64,000 nt of DNA from an uncultured Clostridium sp. (GTDB lineage Bacteria; Bacillota; Clostridia; TANB77; CAG-508), in contig CANSOA010000001.1 of assembly GCA_947648495.1 (NCBI GenBank), positions 124,001-188,000 of the forward strand. Direction: 5' to 3'. Positions 53,991-63,880 of the stretch are shown here, piece after piece; the stretch's first letter is position 1; each line of letters starts with the position of its first letter. The position numbers and the translations under genes were made by a program. The notes under the pieces are model-generated. The model was not told the DNA's origin. It saw only the letters and a program-made list of their open reading frames with translations, and searched no databases.

Positions 53991-55532
53991 TTATTTTCTC
54001 TTCCTTCTATACTTCCAAACCAACATTCCCACCAAAATAATCACAACTGGGAAAATAAATATAATTGCCAAAACAACACTATTTTGAGCTTTTGTCGCAG
54101 TAAACATATACGAAGTTCCAGCCATACTTTTTCGAATTGTCAAACCATTTTCTTTCTCTGCCAAACTGGAAATCGCGTTAATTGCAAAATCTTTGTTACT
54201 TCCTAAATATGATAATGGATATTGATTACTAATTTCAGAAACTACATAATCTGTAATAAATCTTCCATTTCCTGTAATAACTAATTTTGATTCCACATTT
54301 CCTGTCTTCTCACCTGTTGCCTCATCCGTTGTCCCTTCTGAAATGGTTTTTGTCACCAAAGCAGAAATCGTAAAATGCCCTGTTTGCGCAGTAGACGCAG
54401 CTTTGGTAACATCAGCTGAAAAATCAGTAATAAATAAAGATTTATCGGTTGTTCCTAACAATTCTTCATACGTTACTTGTAATTTTTCTAACTCTTCACT
54501 TGCCACAAAATTCAATTTTTGTGCATACGCTAGCCACATATAACTATCTGAATTAATATCAGCTGTGATAGCATTTGAACCTGATATTTGTGGTCTAAAA
54601 ACATACGGATAATTAGCAACAGTTTGATTGCTATCCGCCTCTAAAATATAGCCATTTTCAACTTTCACTCCATAAACATCCAATATTTTTTGCAAATTGG
54701 GCATTTGCGTTCCTTGTGTTAAAACATCTCTTGTCAGAAAAAGATTGCCACCTTTGTTAATATAATCAATAACTGTTTGGGCTTCATTTTCCAAAAAATC
54801 CGTTGATGGAGACATAATTGCCAACACATCACAATCCTCTGGAATAGCCGTTATACTCGTTAAATTAATTGAAGTAATCTCAAATGCCTCATTTCTCAAA
54901 TACGTTGACAAAACACCTAATTCCGCTTGTGTTCCTTCTTCTGTACTAATGCCAAATTCTTCATGCCCTTCCACAAAATAAATTTTGGGTTTATTTTCTG
55001 TACTCAAACCTAAAATAGAATTCGTTAACGTTTGTTCTGTTGTGTCAACTTCCGCATAAGTTGTATAATCATAGGTATGAAATTGGCTACTCGCGTCAAT
55101 AATTTTTTTGCTGTCTCCTGCTTCGATTACCACAATGGAATAACCATCTTCCAATTCAAATTCCTGTACTTTCTCCAAATTACTCTCTTTTGATAACATT
55201 TCATAGCTAATCTTCTCATTCGTAGCACAATATTGCTTAATCAATCCAACAACTGCATCATTTTCTTCCAGACCAAAAACGTAAATTTTAATCTCTTGCT
55301 CTACCTTCTCCAACGCCTTTTTTGATTCTTCTGATAAAGTATATATTTTATTTGCTGTTACATCTATTTCTGGCAAATTCAAGGATTGTACCCAAAAATT
55401 TAGTCCTACAAATCCAGCTATCAAAGCAAGTGCAACAACCCAAGTAAACAATTTGCTTACCATCACGGTTTGGCGTATTTTTAAAGAGAATTTCTCAGAA
55501 AATTTAATATCTGATTCTTCTTTTTTATTCAT
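53991..55532 (-). CDS. Gld-type ABC system accessory protein (GldG-like)
   Basis: 513 residues. One membrane helix near the N-terminus (LFTWVVALALIAGFVGLNFW), a large outer domain with IYFVEGHEEFGISTEEGTQA and VLAIMSPSTDFLENEAQTV (GldG/ABC-type uncharacterised transport domain), and a C-terminal membrane helix (VVLAIIFIFPVVIILVGMLV). Third gene of an ATPase-permease-GldG set used by many non-gliding bacteria. Probably cell-envelope export; substrate unknown. Confidence 0.8.
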   Translation of the reverse strand: MNKKEESDIKFSEKFSLKIRQTVMVSKLFTWVVALALIAGFVGLNFWVQSLNLPEIDVTANKIYTLSEESKKALEKVEQEIKIYVFGLEENDAVVGLIKQYCATNEKISYEMLSKESNLEKVQEFELEDGYSIVVIEAGDSKKIIDASSQFHTYDYTTYAEVDTTEQTLTNSILGLSTENKPKIYFVEGHEEFGISTEEGTQAELGVLSTYLRNEAFEITSINLTSITAIPEDCDVLAIMSPSTDFLENEAQTVIDYINKGGNLFLTRDVLTQGTQMPNLQKILDVYGVKVENGYILEADSNQTVANYPYVFRPQISGSNAITADINSDSYMWLAYAQKLNFVASEELEKLQVTYEELLGTTDKSLFITDFSADVTKAASTAQTGHFTISALVTKTISEGTTDEATGEKTGNVESKLVITGNGRFITDYVVSEISNQYPLSYLGSNKDFAINAISSLAEKENGLTIRKSMAGTSYMFTATKAQNSVVLAIIFIFPVVIILVGMLVWKYRRKRK

Positions 55533-55547
55533 TTTTCAAACTCCTTT

Positions 55548-56228
55548 CTATTTCACACTTTTTCTTCTTTGTAATACCATAATTGTAAGTAATATAAATA
55601 GTACCGAAAACGACACAAACGTTACGACTTCTGACACCGAAATCAAACCTCGTGGAAATTTATCAAACATAGCGATCAATGAAAAACTTTCAAAAACTTG
55701 ATTAATATCTGGCAAAAACCACATTAACAAAAAAATTCCTGTTGTCAAAAAATATGCTACAATCTGGCTTTCCGTAAGAGAAGACGCAAACATTCCAAAC
55801 GAAAGATACGCCAAACTTAGTAGGAAAAATCCAAACAATGTACTCAAAGCGACTTGCAAAGATGGGTCTCCAAAATATTTCAAAATAGCAAAATACATAA
55901 ATGTCAATAATTCAGTTATGACTAAAATAATACCACTTGCTAATAACTTTCCTAGAACAATGGTTGTAATGCTTCGAGGCGAAGTTAAAATCAATTGTTC
56001 CGTTCCTGATTTTCGCTCTGCGGCAAACATTCCCATTGTCAAAACAGGCGCCACAAATGTCAAAATTGTTGCTCCGTTGTAAAATAAATATTCAAAATTC
56101 ATCGATTGGTAACTAAAAATCGATATATAGAAAAATACGCTAAATAATAGCAAAAATATTCCAATAAATACATATCCAATCGGAGATAAAAGATAACTTT
56201 TTAATTCTTTTTTCATGACAGCTAACAT
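55548..56228 (-). CDS. ABC transporter permease (GldF-like)
   Basis: 226 residues with six membrane helices: KSYLLSPIGYVFIGIFLLLF start, MGMFAAERKSGTEQLILTSP (ABC-2 type coupling region), then LLSLAYLSFGMFASSLTESQ. Its start overlaps the ATPase stop by one base. Partner of the ATPase and GldG-like proteins. Confidence 0.88.
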   Translation of the reverse strand: MLAVMKKELKSYLLSPIGYVFIGIFLLLFSVFFYISIFSYQSMNFEYLFYNGATILTFVAPVLTMGMFAAERKSGTEQLILTSPRSITTIVLGKLLASGIILVITELLTFMYFAILKYFGDPSLQVALSTLFGFFLLSLAYLSFGMFASSLTESQIVAYFLTTGIFLLMWFLPDINQVFESFSLIAMFDKFPRGLISVSEVVTFVSFSVLFILLTIMVLQRRKSVK

Positions 56229-57406
56229 TACTCATTTCCTCCTTTATCCGTATTTTTTGATTTGTCAAGCTCGGTCTCGTCCTTTTTTTCTTCGTTTTTG
56301 TTCATTTTTTCATTATTTTCTATGGATTTTTTCTGTTTTTCAGCCTTTTGGGCTAGTTTTTCTTGTTTTTTCGCTTCTTTTCTTTCCTTTTTGGCTTGTT
56401 GTTCTTCCCTTAACTCATTTATTTCCTTTTGATATTGCATTTTTTTAATTTCTTTTTGGCTATATTCAACCCTACCTTCGATTAAGTTCACAAAGGCGTC
56501 TTCTAAGGAATTTTCTTCTTGTTTCATTTCTAACACAATCATATTTGATTTTGCACAAATGACTGAAATTTCTTTTCTAATATCGTGTCCATTTTCAGCG
56601 ACGACTTTATATTCCTTGCTTCCATCTTCTTTTTCTGCTACAAATGAAATTTCTTTTATTTCCGAAATCTCCTCTTTAATGAATGGTAATTGTTTTTCGT
56701 TGGTCTCTTCCACCACTATGTTGATGACTTGGTCTTTTGAAGACATTTTTTCCAAATTTTCTGGTGTATCGACTGCTACAATTTCACCTTTGTCAATAAT
56801 CACTACTTTTTGACAAATCTGACTAATTTCAGAAAGAATATGCGAACTCAAAATAACCGTATGATTTTTTCGGAAAGACTGAATCAATTCTCGAATTTCG
56901 ATGACTTGTTTTGGATCTAAACCAACAGTTGGTTCATCCAAAATCAAAATTTTAGGGTCACCAACAATGGCTCCTGCCATGCTAACTCTTTGTTTATAAC
57001 CTCTTGAAAGAATTTTGGTCAAATTATTTTGAACTTTATCCAATCCTGTACTTTTCAGCGCTTTTTCAACGGCTTCTTTCTTCTCTTTTCGTGGAATCAT
57101 TTTCAAATCTGCCATATATGACACAAATTCTTTGACAGTTAAATCTGAATAAAGTGGTGTTCCTTCTGGCATATAACCAATTTGAGCTTTCACTTTTTGA
57201 GGTTTTTTAAAAACATCATATCCAGCGACCATAATTTGTCCGCTAGTTGGTTCAATAAAACCAGTTATCATATTCATGGTGGTGGATTTTCCTGCACCAT
57301 TTCTGCCTAAAAAACCGACGATTTCGCCTTCTTTTATTTCAAAGTTGATATTTCTGACTGCGTAAAAATCGCCATATTTTTTTGTCACATTTTTTACTTC
57401 TATCAA
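56228..57406 (-). CDS. ABC transporter ATPase (GldA-like) with charged C-terminal tail
   Basis: 392 residues. Walker A FLGRNGAGKSTTMNM, Q-loop YMPEGTPLYSDLT, signature SRGYKQRVSMAGAI, Walker B ILILDEPTVGLDP, H-loop VILSSHILSEI. After residue 300 comes an 80-residue Lys/Glu tail (QAKKERKEAKKQEKLAQK) not usual for this family. Drives the permease at 55548-56228. Confidence 0.92.
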   Translation of the reverse strand: MIEVKNVTKKYGDFYAVRNINFEIKEGEIVGFLGRNGAGKSTTMNMITGFIEPTSGQIMVAGYDVFKKPQKVKAQIGYMPEGTPLYSDLTVKEFVSYMADLKMIPRKEKKEAVEKALKSTGLDKVQNNLTKILSRGYKQRVSMAGAIVGDPKILILDEPTVGLDPKQVIEIRELIQSFRKNHTVILSSHILSEISQICQKVVIIDKGEIVAVDTPENLEKMSSKDQVINIVVEETNEKQLPFIKEEISEIKEISFVAEKEDGSKEYKVVAENGHDIRKEISVICAKSNMIVLEMKQEENSLEDAFVNLIEGRVEYSQKEIKKMQYQKEINELREEQQAKKERKEAKKQEKLAQKAEKQKKSIENNEKMNKNEEKKDETELDKSKNTDKGGNE

Positions 57407-57471
57407 AGTTTTATCCTCCCTTTTTGATTTTTCTTTATTTTATCCTTCTTACCTTAAAATAATATTAAGTT

Positions 57472-58122
57472 TTAACGTTTTGCAATCAATGCTTTGATTT
57501 TAATTCCCTCTTCTGAAAACATTTTTTCATGCTCGGTGATAATATTTTCCTTAAAAATTGGGTCTGCATGTAAATCATAAGTTTTTGCAATAATGGCAAA
57601 TCCGCTATTTTGTAAATATACTTGGCTTGCTTCAAATAGTTCATCATCGTCAGTTTTGAAATAAATTTCTCCATCTTTTTTTAGGAATTTTTTATAGTTT
57701 TCTAGTTGTCTGGTGTGTGTGAGCCTTCTTTTGTTGTGTTTACCACGTGGCCAAGGATTACAAAAATTAATATAAATTCTCTCTATGCTATCTTTTTCGC
57801 CAAAAACTTCAAAAATCCTTTCTACATTAGCACGAATTAGAAATAAATTTTCAGGATTTTTCATTTTGTACGCTTCTTCAATATTTCGCTTGGAAAGCCC
57901 AAGCATTGCTTCAATCATATCAACTGCAATATAATTAACTTGCGGATGACAGCTTGCTAAATTGGCAATAAAATTTCCTTTTCCACAGCCAAGTTCCAAA
58001 TGCAAAGGTTGATTTTTCGGAAACTTTTTCAGCCATTGATTTTTATAAATTTCTGGATTGTTGATATAAAATTCTGCATTTTCTAATTCTTGTTTAGCCC
58101 ATTTTTTGGTGCGAATTCTCAT
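57472..58122 (-). CDS. trmB: tRNA (guanine-N7)-methyltransferase
   Basis: 216 residues. LHLELGCGKGNFIANLA SAM-binding motif, YIAVDMIEAMLGLSKR, INFCNPWPRGKHNKRRLTHT (family signature) and IYFKTDDDELFEAS. Methylates G46 of tRNA variable loops. Complete. Confidence 0.96.
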   Translation of the reverse strand: MRIRTKKWAKQELENAEFYINNPEIYKNQWLKKFPKNQPLHLELGCGKGNFIANLASCHPQVNYIAVDMIEAMLGLSKRNIEEAYKMKNPENLFLIRANVERIFEVFGEKDSIERIYINFCNPWPRGKHNKRRLTHTRQLENYKKFLKKDGEIYFKTDDDELFEASQVYLQNSGFAIIAKTYDLHADPIFKENIITEHEKMFSEEGIKIKALIAKR

Positions 58123-58186
58123 AGGTTACCTCCTATTTTTTCTTCTTCTTTTTTATATCATATGTTATTTAAAAATTCAACTAATA

Positions 58187-58227
58187 AAAAATGCCTTTTT
58201 GATTTTTTTATCAAAAAGGGCATTTTT
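58187..58227 (-). terminator. Terminator behind the LamG protein gene at 58243
   Basis: AAAAATGCC-TTTTTGAT...ATCAAAAAGGGCATTTTT stem with T run on the minus strand. Confidence 0.85.
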
Positions 58228-58242
58228 ATCGCTTACTAATAA

Positions 58243-59976
58243 TTATTTTCTTCCAACCATAATTAATTGATATTTATCTGTAGCTAGCGTTCCATAATTA
58301 CTAAAATTATCAAATTTTGTTAAATCTAATTCTCTTGCAAGACTTTGTGTTTCTATATTTGTATTTGTATCCATTTTTAAGGTTTGTATTTGCTCTTTCG
58401 TTAAAGCTTTTTTCCATATTTTCACATATGGCAACTCTCCATATATTCCTCTTGTTGTGTCAACATCATAGGATGAGCCTATACATAAATTTCCTTTTGG
58501 TTTTACTTCTACATTTTCACGTTTTTCAATTAGTTCATTATCAATATATACGCTTAATGTTTTATCTGTTTGATAAGTGGCAATTATATCTATATATTTC
58601 TGGTAATAAGGGGTATAATCAATACGTATATATTGGTTAGATCCCCATGCGCCGTATACTACACATAAATCACTTGAAACACCATCAAATTGCCATGCAA
58701 ATCCAGACCATGAATCATGGTTTCCTAAAATTCCCATATAGTTTATAGTTTTTTGTTCATTAGAATTTATTTTGACTCTAGCTGCAATCGTAAATTCAGA
58801 ATTCTCTAACATTTCACTTTCTGATAAATCGGTTTTTAAATAATTTCCACCGCTTAATTTAACATGATAACCAATTCCATGTGTTATTGGTACTAATTCA
58901 TAATTTGTTCCGCTTATCATGCTTGAAACTTCTTGCTCTTCATTAAAATTAATCTCTTTTAAAATAAAATCCTTTTGTATATTGGTATTTTTTTCACTAT
59001 AATTAATTTTACTTGCCTCTTCTTGTGATAATTCTTTGTTCCAAATTTTTACACTTTTTATCGCACCTTTCATTGTTCTATCTTCGCCTAAATATCCTGT
59101 GCCAATATACAATTTATTATAGGGAGTGAAGGTTAAATTATCTACGCTTGTCTTTAGTTCTCCATCGAAATACACCTTGATGCTTCCTTGCTTATAAGTC
59201 ATTACTATATCAGTCCATTTTTCATAATATGGCGTGTAATCAACACTTAGTAGGCTTGATTTTTTAACAACAAAAAGTAAATTTTCACTATTTTGCTCAA
59301 ATTGCCAAGTAATTCCATTTACATCATAATGATTTCCCAAAATAGACATATTTTTAATTTTGCTTTGCATATTTTTGTTGATATACACACTTGTTGCTAT
59401 TGTAAATTCTTCATTATTTTGTATTAGCTGTTCTTCTTGAATTCCTGTGTCTAAATAGGTTCCTCCATTTAGTATCATATAATTCGCGTTGCTCTGATTA
59501 ATGTTTCCTTCATTTTCTATATTTCCATCAAAATTATCCCAATTTAATTTTCCTTCAACAGATAAAGTTCCTGTTACTTCTGAACTTAATTTATTATTTT
59601 TCTTTATTGTTACTCTATATGGATTTTCTTCAGATATTTCACCTGTAATAGGTAATGTTATTGTAAAAATATAATTTTCTGTTTTGATTTGTTGTTCTTT
59701 ACACAAATTATAAATCCATTCTCCAACTTTCAAGTTATCTTCTATTTGTCCATTTACATATTTTTCTTCATAATATTGGGCTTGATATTTTGCTATCTCC
59801 AAAGAAACTTCTTCCTTCGCTCTTTCTATGTTATCAACTTCTACTGCATTTGTCGCTCTTTTTAAAATCCCATTTTCTCCTGATATTAAACTTAGTGTTA
59901 CTCCCGCTAGGATTAATAATATAATGATTGTTACAACCAATGCTATTAATGTAATACCTTCATTTTTTCTTATCAT
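58243..59976 (-). CDS. Pilin-like anchored protein with two LamG-type domains
   Basis: 577 residues. The N-terminus (EGITLIALVVTIIILLILAG) is a type IV pilin/pseudopilin-like hydrophobic helix after a short basic leader. Two related concanavalin-like (LamG/Laminin_G_3) units follow, about residues 165-320 and 355-540: YMILNGGTYLDTGIQ with WNKELSQEEASKI, and GYHVKLSGGNYLKTDL with WKKALTKEQIQTL. Such domains bind sugars. Its N-terminus is nearly the same as that of the protein at 62536-63609. Probably exposed on the surface; no pilus assembly genes are in view. Confidence 0.8.
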   Translation of the reverse strand: MIRKNEGITLIALVVTIIILLILAGVTLSLISGENGILKRATNAVEVDNIERAKEEVSLEIAKYQAQYYEEKYVNGQIEDNLKVGEWIYNLCKEQQIKTENYIFTITLPITGEISEENPYRVTIKKNNKLSSEVTGTLSVEGKLNWDNFDGNIENEGNINQSNANYMILNGGTYLDTGIQEEQLIQNNEEFTIATSVYINKNMQSKIKNMSILGNHYDVNGITWQFEQNSENLLFVVKKSSLLSVDYTPYYEKWTDIVMTYKQGSIKVYFDGELKTSVDNLTFTPYNKLYIGTGYLGEDRTMKGAIKSVKIWNKELSQEEASKINYSEKNTNIQKDFILKEINFNEEQEVSSMISGTNYELVPITHGIGYHVKLSGGNYLKTDLSESEMLENSEFTIAARVKINSNEQKTINYMGILGNHDSWSGFAWQFDGVSSDLCVVYGAWGSNQYIRIDYTPYYQKYIDIIATYQTDKTLSVYIDNELIEKRENVEVKPKGNLCIGSSYDVDTTRGIYGELPYVKIWKKALTKEQIQTLKMDTNTNIETQSLARELDLTKFDNFSNYGTLATDKYQLIMVGRK

Positions 59977-60090
59977 TTTTACTCCCTTTCTCTTTCTACT
60001 TATTTTTTCTTTTGATTTGATTTTTATTCACTCACCTTCTTTCAATACAAAAAAACATAATCTATAAATTTTCATTTGGCAAGAGATTTT

Positions 60091-61548
60091 TTAATATTTC
60101 TTATATGTATCCCTTGACATTTTCTCTTTTTTTACAATATTTCCATTTTGTTTATAAACCTTATACGCATCATACACCAACGATGTTGACGTGGTTTTCA
60201 CAAGATTGGTTTCAATGGAAATTTCATATTCTGGATCATTGGCATTTCGATAACCATAAATGCTAACCGTTGCTACTCCACCTTCAACAGAAGATAGTAT
60301 TTTAATTGGATAGCTTCTCGAATTTTTAAATTTAAAATCCGTTGAACCATAGACAACTGTAGCATCTCTTCCGCCTGTAACATATGATGGAACAAACATG
60401 TGATTTCGCCTTGCTGTAATTTCCAAATTGGCAAATACAACTGCATCATAAAGTGTACTCGTAATTTGGCAAATTCCGCCACCTAGCCCATCTGTTACTT
60501 GACCATCCGAAAAGATAGCTGCATCTTTATACCCTGCAGAAACTGTCCTTTTTCCAACCACCTTATTAAAAGAAAACGTCTCTCCTGGCATGATAACTGT
60601 TCCATTGATTTTATTAGAAGCAAGCCTCAAATTTGTAGTTCTGTCTGGATTATTCACATATTGGGTTGAATATGTAGAGAGCTTATCTGGAAATGGATCC
60701 ATGCCTAAGTCATTAACCGTAATTTCTGGCTTTGTAAATGTTAATTGTACCGCATATTCATCTGCATTTGGATTTTCCGCAATAGCTTTCTCAACATCTT
60801 GCACATTAAAATCAACACCTGTTACTTGCGCATAAACCATGCGTGGCTCTGTTGTAAAATAGGCATTTTGCATTTGGCGGTAAACATCGTCGTGAATTGC
60901 CTGTACATTAATTTTGTCAGGATATTCTGTAAAAGTTGGAATATCAATCGATGCATTTTTGTAGCTTATATCTTGTATGGTTTCAACGATTGTTTTTTCT
61001 AATTCATCTATCTGAATTTTGGCTCCATTTTTTCCATTTGTAATAATAACTTTATCTTCGTCCATATAATAACTACTTTGTTCTAATTGGTCTGGCAATT
61101 GCGCTTCAATGGTTTCAAGGTAAGAGATTAAGGCTTCTTTATTATAGGTCAAAATTGGGTCAACATTAATTTTTGACATCAATACAAAAATATAATCTTT
61201 CATATCTTTTACCACATTTCCACTTCTTCCCATGCGATAAACCAAATCAACAGAAGCTCTTACATCAAATTTTGCTTCAAATTGCTCAATTTCAACATAG
61301 TATTCATGATTTTTATATTTTAATATGATATGATCATTCAGTTCTAAATTCAACTTTTCTTGTACAAGTCCAGTTGCTTCATCTTTCGTCAAACCAGACA
61401 CATTAATTCCTTTGATATACACGCCTGCTTGGATTTTGTCGTCTGTTTTATGAAATAGATAAAACGCAATTGCACTTGCCACTAAAATTCCGATTACGAT
61501 TGCAATTAAAATTAAATAGATTGTTATAAAATTCTTCTTTTTTACCAT
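60091..61548 (-). CDS. VanW family protein with peptidoglycan-binding-like domain
   Basis: 485 residues. One membrane helix near the start (IYLILIAIVIGILVASAIAF), a YkuD-associated/PG_binding_4-like region (GVYIKGINVSGLTKDEATGL, then QIDELEKTIVETIQDI), then the VanW domain: MPGETFSFNKVVGKRT, DGLGGGICQITSTLYDAVVF and YVTGGRDATVVYGSTDFKFK. Outer-surface protein linked to the cell wall; exact activity unknown for the family. Confidence 0.9.
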   Translation of the reverse strand: MVKKKNFITIYLILIAIVIGILVASAIAFYLFHKTDDKIQAGVYIKGINVSGLTKDEATGLVQEKLNLELNDHIILKYKNHEYYVEIEQFEAKFDVRASVDLVYRMGRSGNVVKDMKDYIFVLMSKINVDPILTYNKEALISYLETIEAQLPDQLEQSSYYMDEDKVIITNGKNGAKIQIDELEKTIVETIQDISYKNASIDIPTFTEYPDKINVQAIHDDVYRQMQNAYFTTEPRMVYAQVTGVDFNVQDVEKAIAENPNADEYAVQLTFTKPEITVNDLGMDPFPDKLSTYSTQYVNNPDRTTNLRLASNKINGTVIMPGETFSFNKVVGKRTVSAGYKDAAIFSDGQVTDGLGGGICQITSTLYDAVVFANLEITARRNHMFVPSYVTGGRDATVVYGSTDFKFKNSRSYPIKILSSVEGGVATVSIYGYRNANDPEYEISIETNLVKTTSTSLVYDAYKVYKQNGNIVKKEKMSRDTYKKY

Positions 61549-61647
61549 TTTTTACTCATCTTCTTACAAAATTTATTCTATTTTATTATATGGTAAATTT
61601 CCCAATATGGCAAGAGTTTTTATAAAAATAAAAAGCCAATCATTTTT

Positions 61648-62496
61648 CTAAAGAATTACATCTCTTTTTAACAATTCTTTTTCTACAACGCCTAAACCAA
61701 CAAATTTTTGCTTATAATATACACAATAAACTCCATCTTCTACAGCAGTTGTGAGCATCACTCCATTTAAAAATAATTGTAATTTTCGGTCGTTTAACTC
61801 AATTCTTTCATATTGATTTTTACATAAATCTTCTACAGAAATAACATTTTCTTCTGTCAAATCTTCTAATTTTACTGCATTTTCTAGGCTAAATTTATCA
61901 ACTTTGGTTCTTTGCAAAAATTTCATAAACCCAACAGTTCCCAGTTTTTGAGCAATATCTTCACACAAAACTCTAATATACGTTCCTTTAGAACAAGATA
62001 CCTCAAATGTAATTTGTTTTTTTATGTCATCTATTTCAATCAATTTTATAGTATAAATTTCGATTTCTCTTTGTGGAATTTCTACGCTTTTTCCTTCTCT
62101 TGCATATTCATAGAGCTTTTTTCCATTGATTTTCACAGCAGAATATGGATGCGGAGCTTGCATTTGCTTGCCTTGCATTTGCTCGAGAATATTTTTTACG
62201 TTTTTTTCGTCTAAAACCTTCACTTTCTCTTCCTGAATAATCTTTCCTTCTTCGTCTCCTGTATCTGTTTTCTGACCTAGTTGAAGGGTTGCAATATAGG
62301 TTTTATCATGTTCTATCAAATATTTGGATAATTTTGTTGCCTTTCCAATTAAAACTGGCAAAGCCCCTGTTGCCAAAGGGTCTAATGTTCCAATATGCCC
62401 TGCTTTTTTAACATTCAATATTTTTTTTATTTTTGATACAACCATTTGTGAGGTATTTCCAGCTTCCTTATTGATGATTACAATTCCTGATTTCAT
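61648..62496 (-). CDS. truB: tRNA pseudouridine synthase B
   Basis: 282 residues. MKSGIVIINKEAGNTSQMVV start, KKAGHIGTLDPLATGALPVL with the catalytic Asp, and FEVSCSKGTYIRVLCEDIAQ. Makes psi55 in the T-loop of tRNAs. The neighbouring nrnA fits the usual rbfA-nrnA-truB order, here separated by two inserted genes. Confidence 0.97.
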   Translation of the reverse strand: MKSGIVIINKEAGNTSQMVVSKIKKILNVKKAGHIGTLDPLATGALPVLIGKATKLSKYLIEHDKTYIATLQLGQKTDTGDEEGKIIQEEKVKVLDEKNVKNILEQMQGKQMQAPHPYSAVKINGKKLYEYAREGKSVEIPQREIEIYTIKLIEIDDIKKQITFEVSCSKGTYIRVLCEDIAQKLGTVGFMKFLQRTKVDKFSLENAVKLEDLTEENVISVEDLCKNQYERIELNDRKLQLFLNGVMLTTAVEDGVYCVYYKQKFVGLGVVEKELLKRDVIL

Positions 62497-62535
62497 CGTT
62501 TCTCCTTAAATAAATTAATTACTATTTCAAATATT

Positions 62536-63609
62536 TTATTTAACTTTTAAAAGCTCTTTTCCATATTGATATAATTGCTTTACATCTTTATCTGTTAAAG
62601 CTGATGCATAAATTCTAATATCGGCTAAATCACCTTTGTAAAAATAACCACCTTCCCAAAATCCTATTGTAACTTGTGAATTAAGGGTATTATAGCTTCC
62701 AGAATTCTCAAATTTTTGTTCATCAAAATATCCTCTTACCATATTTCCATTTTCAAATATTCCAGCTAAAAAATGCCAATTATTATCAAATCTTGTTTCT
62801 GGCGTAATATAAATATCACATAAATTATGACCTACTCCAAAATTCAAACTTTTATCAGAAAAAATATCAATGGCAACTCCTCCTCCCAGTTGAATGGTAT
62901 TTCCCGTTGCAATTAGAACTTGCATAGCTTCCGATAAATTCTCTGTTCGATACCATAATGCTATTGTTTTAGAGGTTTGACCTATTAATTTCTTTTCTGG
63001 ATCTACTTGCTTGTCATTAATTATTATACCACTGGCTCCATCCAATGTGGCATACGTATTAGTAGGATCTACTTGTATACCTGAACCTGCAATGGTTACT
63101 TCATCATTAGTGTCATTTAATAAATGATTGAAATCAACTTTGTATAATAAATTTTCTGTGTAGTCAGATTTATCTTCTTCTGGTTTTGAAATTCCCCCCA
63201 ATTTATCTGACCATTGTACTTTTCCATTTGTAATTTCCCCTGCAGAAATAGGTTTTTCATTTTTAGAAACAACTATTTGCCCTTTATCTTCCTCATATTT
63301 TACCGTATAGCCCCCTTCTGTGGTTTGTTCATTTTTTAGTACATTTTTTATATAATCATCTATTTTTTCTAAATTGGCATTATTGTTTACATATTTATCT
63401 TCATAATACTGCGTAACCACATCTGCAATTAACAAATTCGCTTCTTCTTCCGCACTTGCTTTCTCATTAACCTCCACTGAATTAGTCGCTCTTTTTAAAA
63501 TTCCATTTTCTCCTGAAACTAAGGCTAGTGTTATACCTGCTAAGATTAATAATACAATTATGGTTATCACCAACGCAATCAATGTAATTCCTTCTTTTTT
63601 TCTTAACAT
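62536..63609 (-). CDS. Pilin-like anchored protein with one LamG-type domain
   Basis: 357 residues from the ATG at 63609 (AGAGG, 6 nt). The longer frame to 63636 adds nine residues. The N-terminus EGITLIALVITIIVLLILAG and the following SGENGILKRATNSVEV are almost identical to the protein at 58243-59976. One LamG-type unit at about residues 170-350 (TYATLDGASGIIINDKQVDP, then ADIRIYASALTDKDVKQLYQ). Surface protein, function unknown. Inserted between truB and nrnA. Confidence 0.8.
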   Translation of the reverse strand: MLRKKEGITLIALVITIIVLLILAGITLALVSGENGILKRATNSVEVNEKASAEEEANLLIADVVTQYYEDKYVNNNANLEKIDDYIKNVLKNEQTTEGGYTVKYEEDKGQIVVSKNEKPISAGEITNGKVQWSDKLGGISKPEEDKSDYTENLLYKVDFNHLLNDTNDEVTIAGSGIQVDPTNTYATLDGASGIIINDKQVDPEKKLIGQTSKTIALWYRTENLSEAMQVLIATGNTIQLGGGVAIDIFSDKSLNFGVGHNLCDIYITPETRFDNNWHFLAGIFENGNMVRGYFDEQKFENSGSYNTLNSQVTIGFWEGGYFYKGDLADIRIYASALTDKDVKQLYQYGKELLKVK

Positions 63610-63665
63610 GATATTCCTCTCTTTCTTTCTAAACAAAAAACAATCTATAAAAAGATGTTACAAAA

Positions 63666-63812
63666 TTACATCTTCCTTATAAATTGCTTTTTATTTACGT
63701 TTGTAAAATATGTGCTTATTTTTATTCTTTTAAAACTACCTGTGTATGCGTATACTCCTGCAACAATTTTATCCGTTTGTATTAAGTTTATTTTTTCCTC
63801 TAATAAATTCAT
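63666..63812 (-). CDS. Small basic protein, unknown
   Basis: 48 residues, ATG at 63812 after ATAGGAGAAACAAAAG. NLLEEKINLIQTDKIVAGVY, then FKRIKISTYFTNVNKKQFIR. It lies in the 240-bp gap between nrnA and the LamG gene. No family recognised; the good ribosome-binding site is the main support. Confidence 0.5.
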   Translation of the reverse strand: MNLLEEKINLIQTDKIVAGVYAYTGSFKRIKISTYFTNVNKKQFIRKM

Positions 63813-63880
63813 CTTTTGTTTCTCCTATTTGATTTGGTAAATTAATCTATTTGAGATAACTTTCTAAAATATCATTTTCT

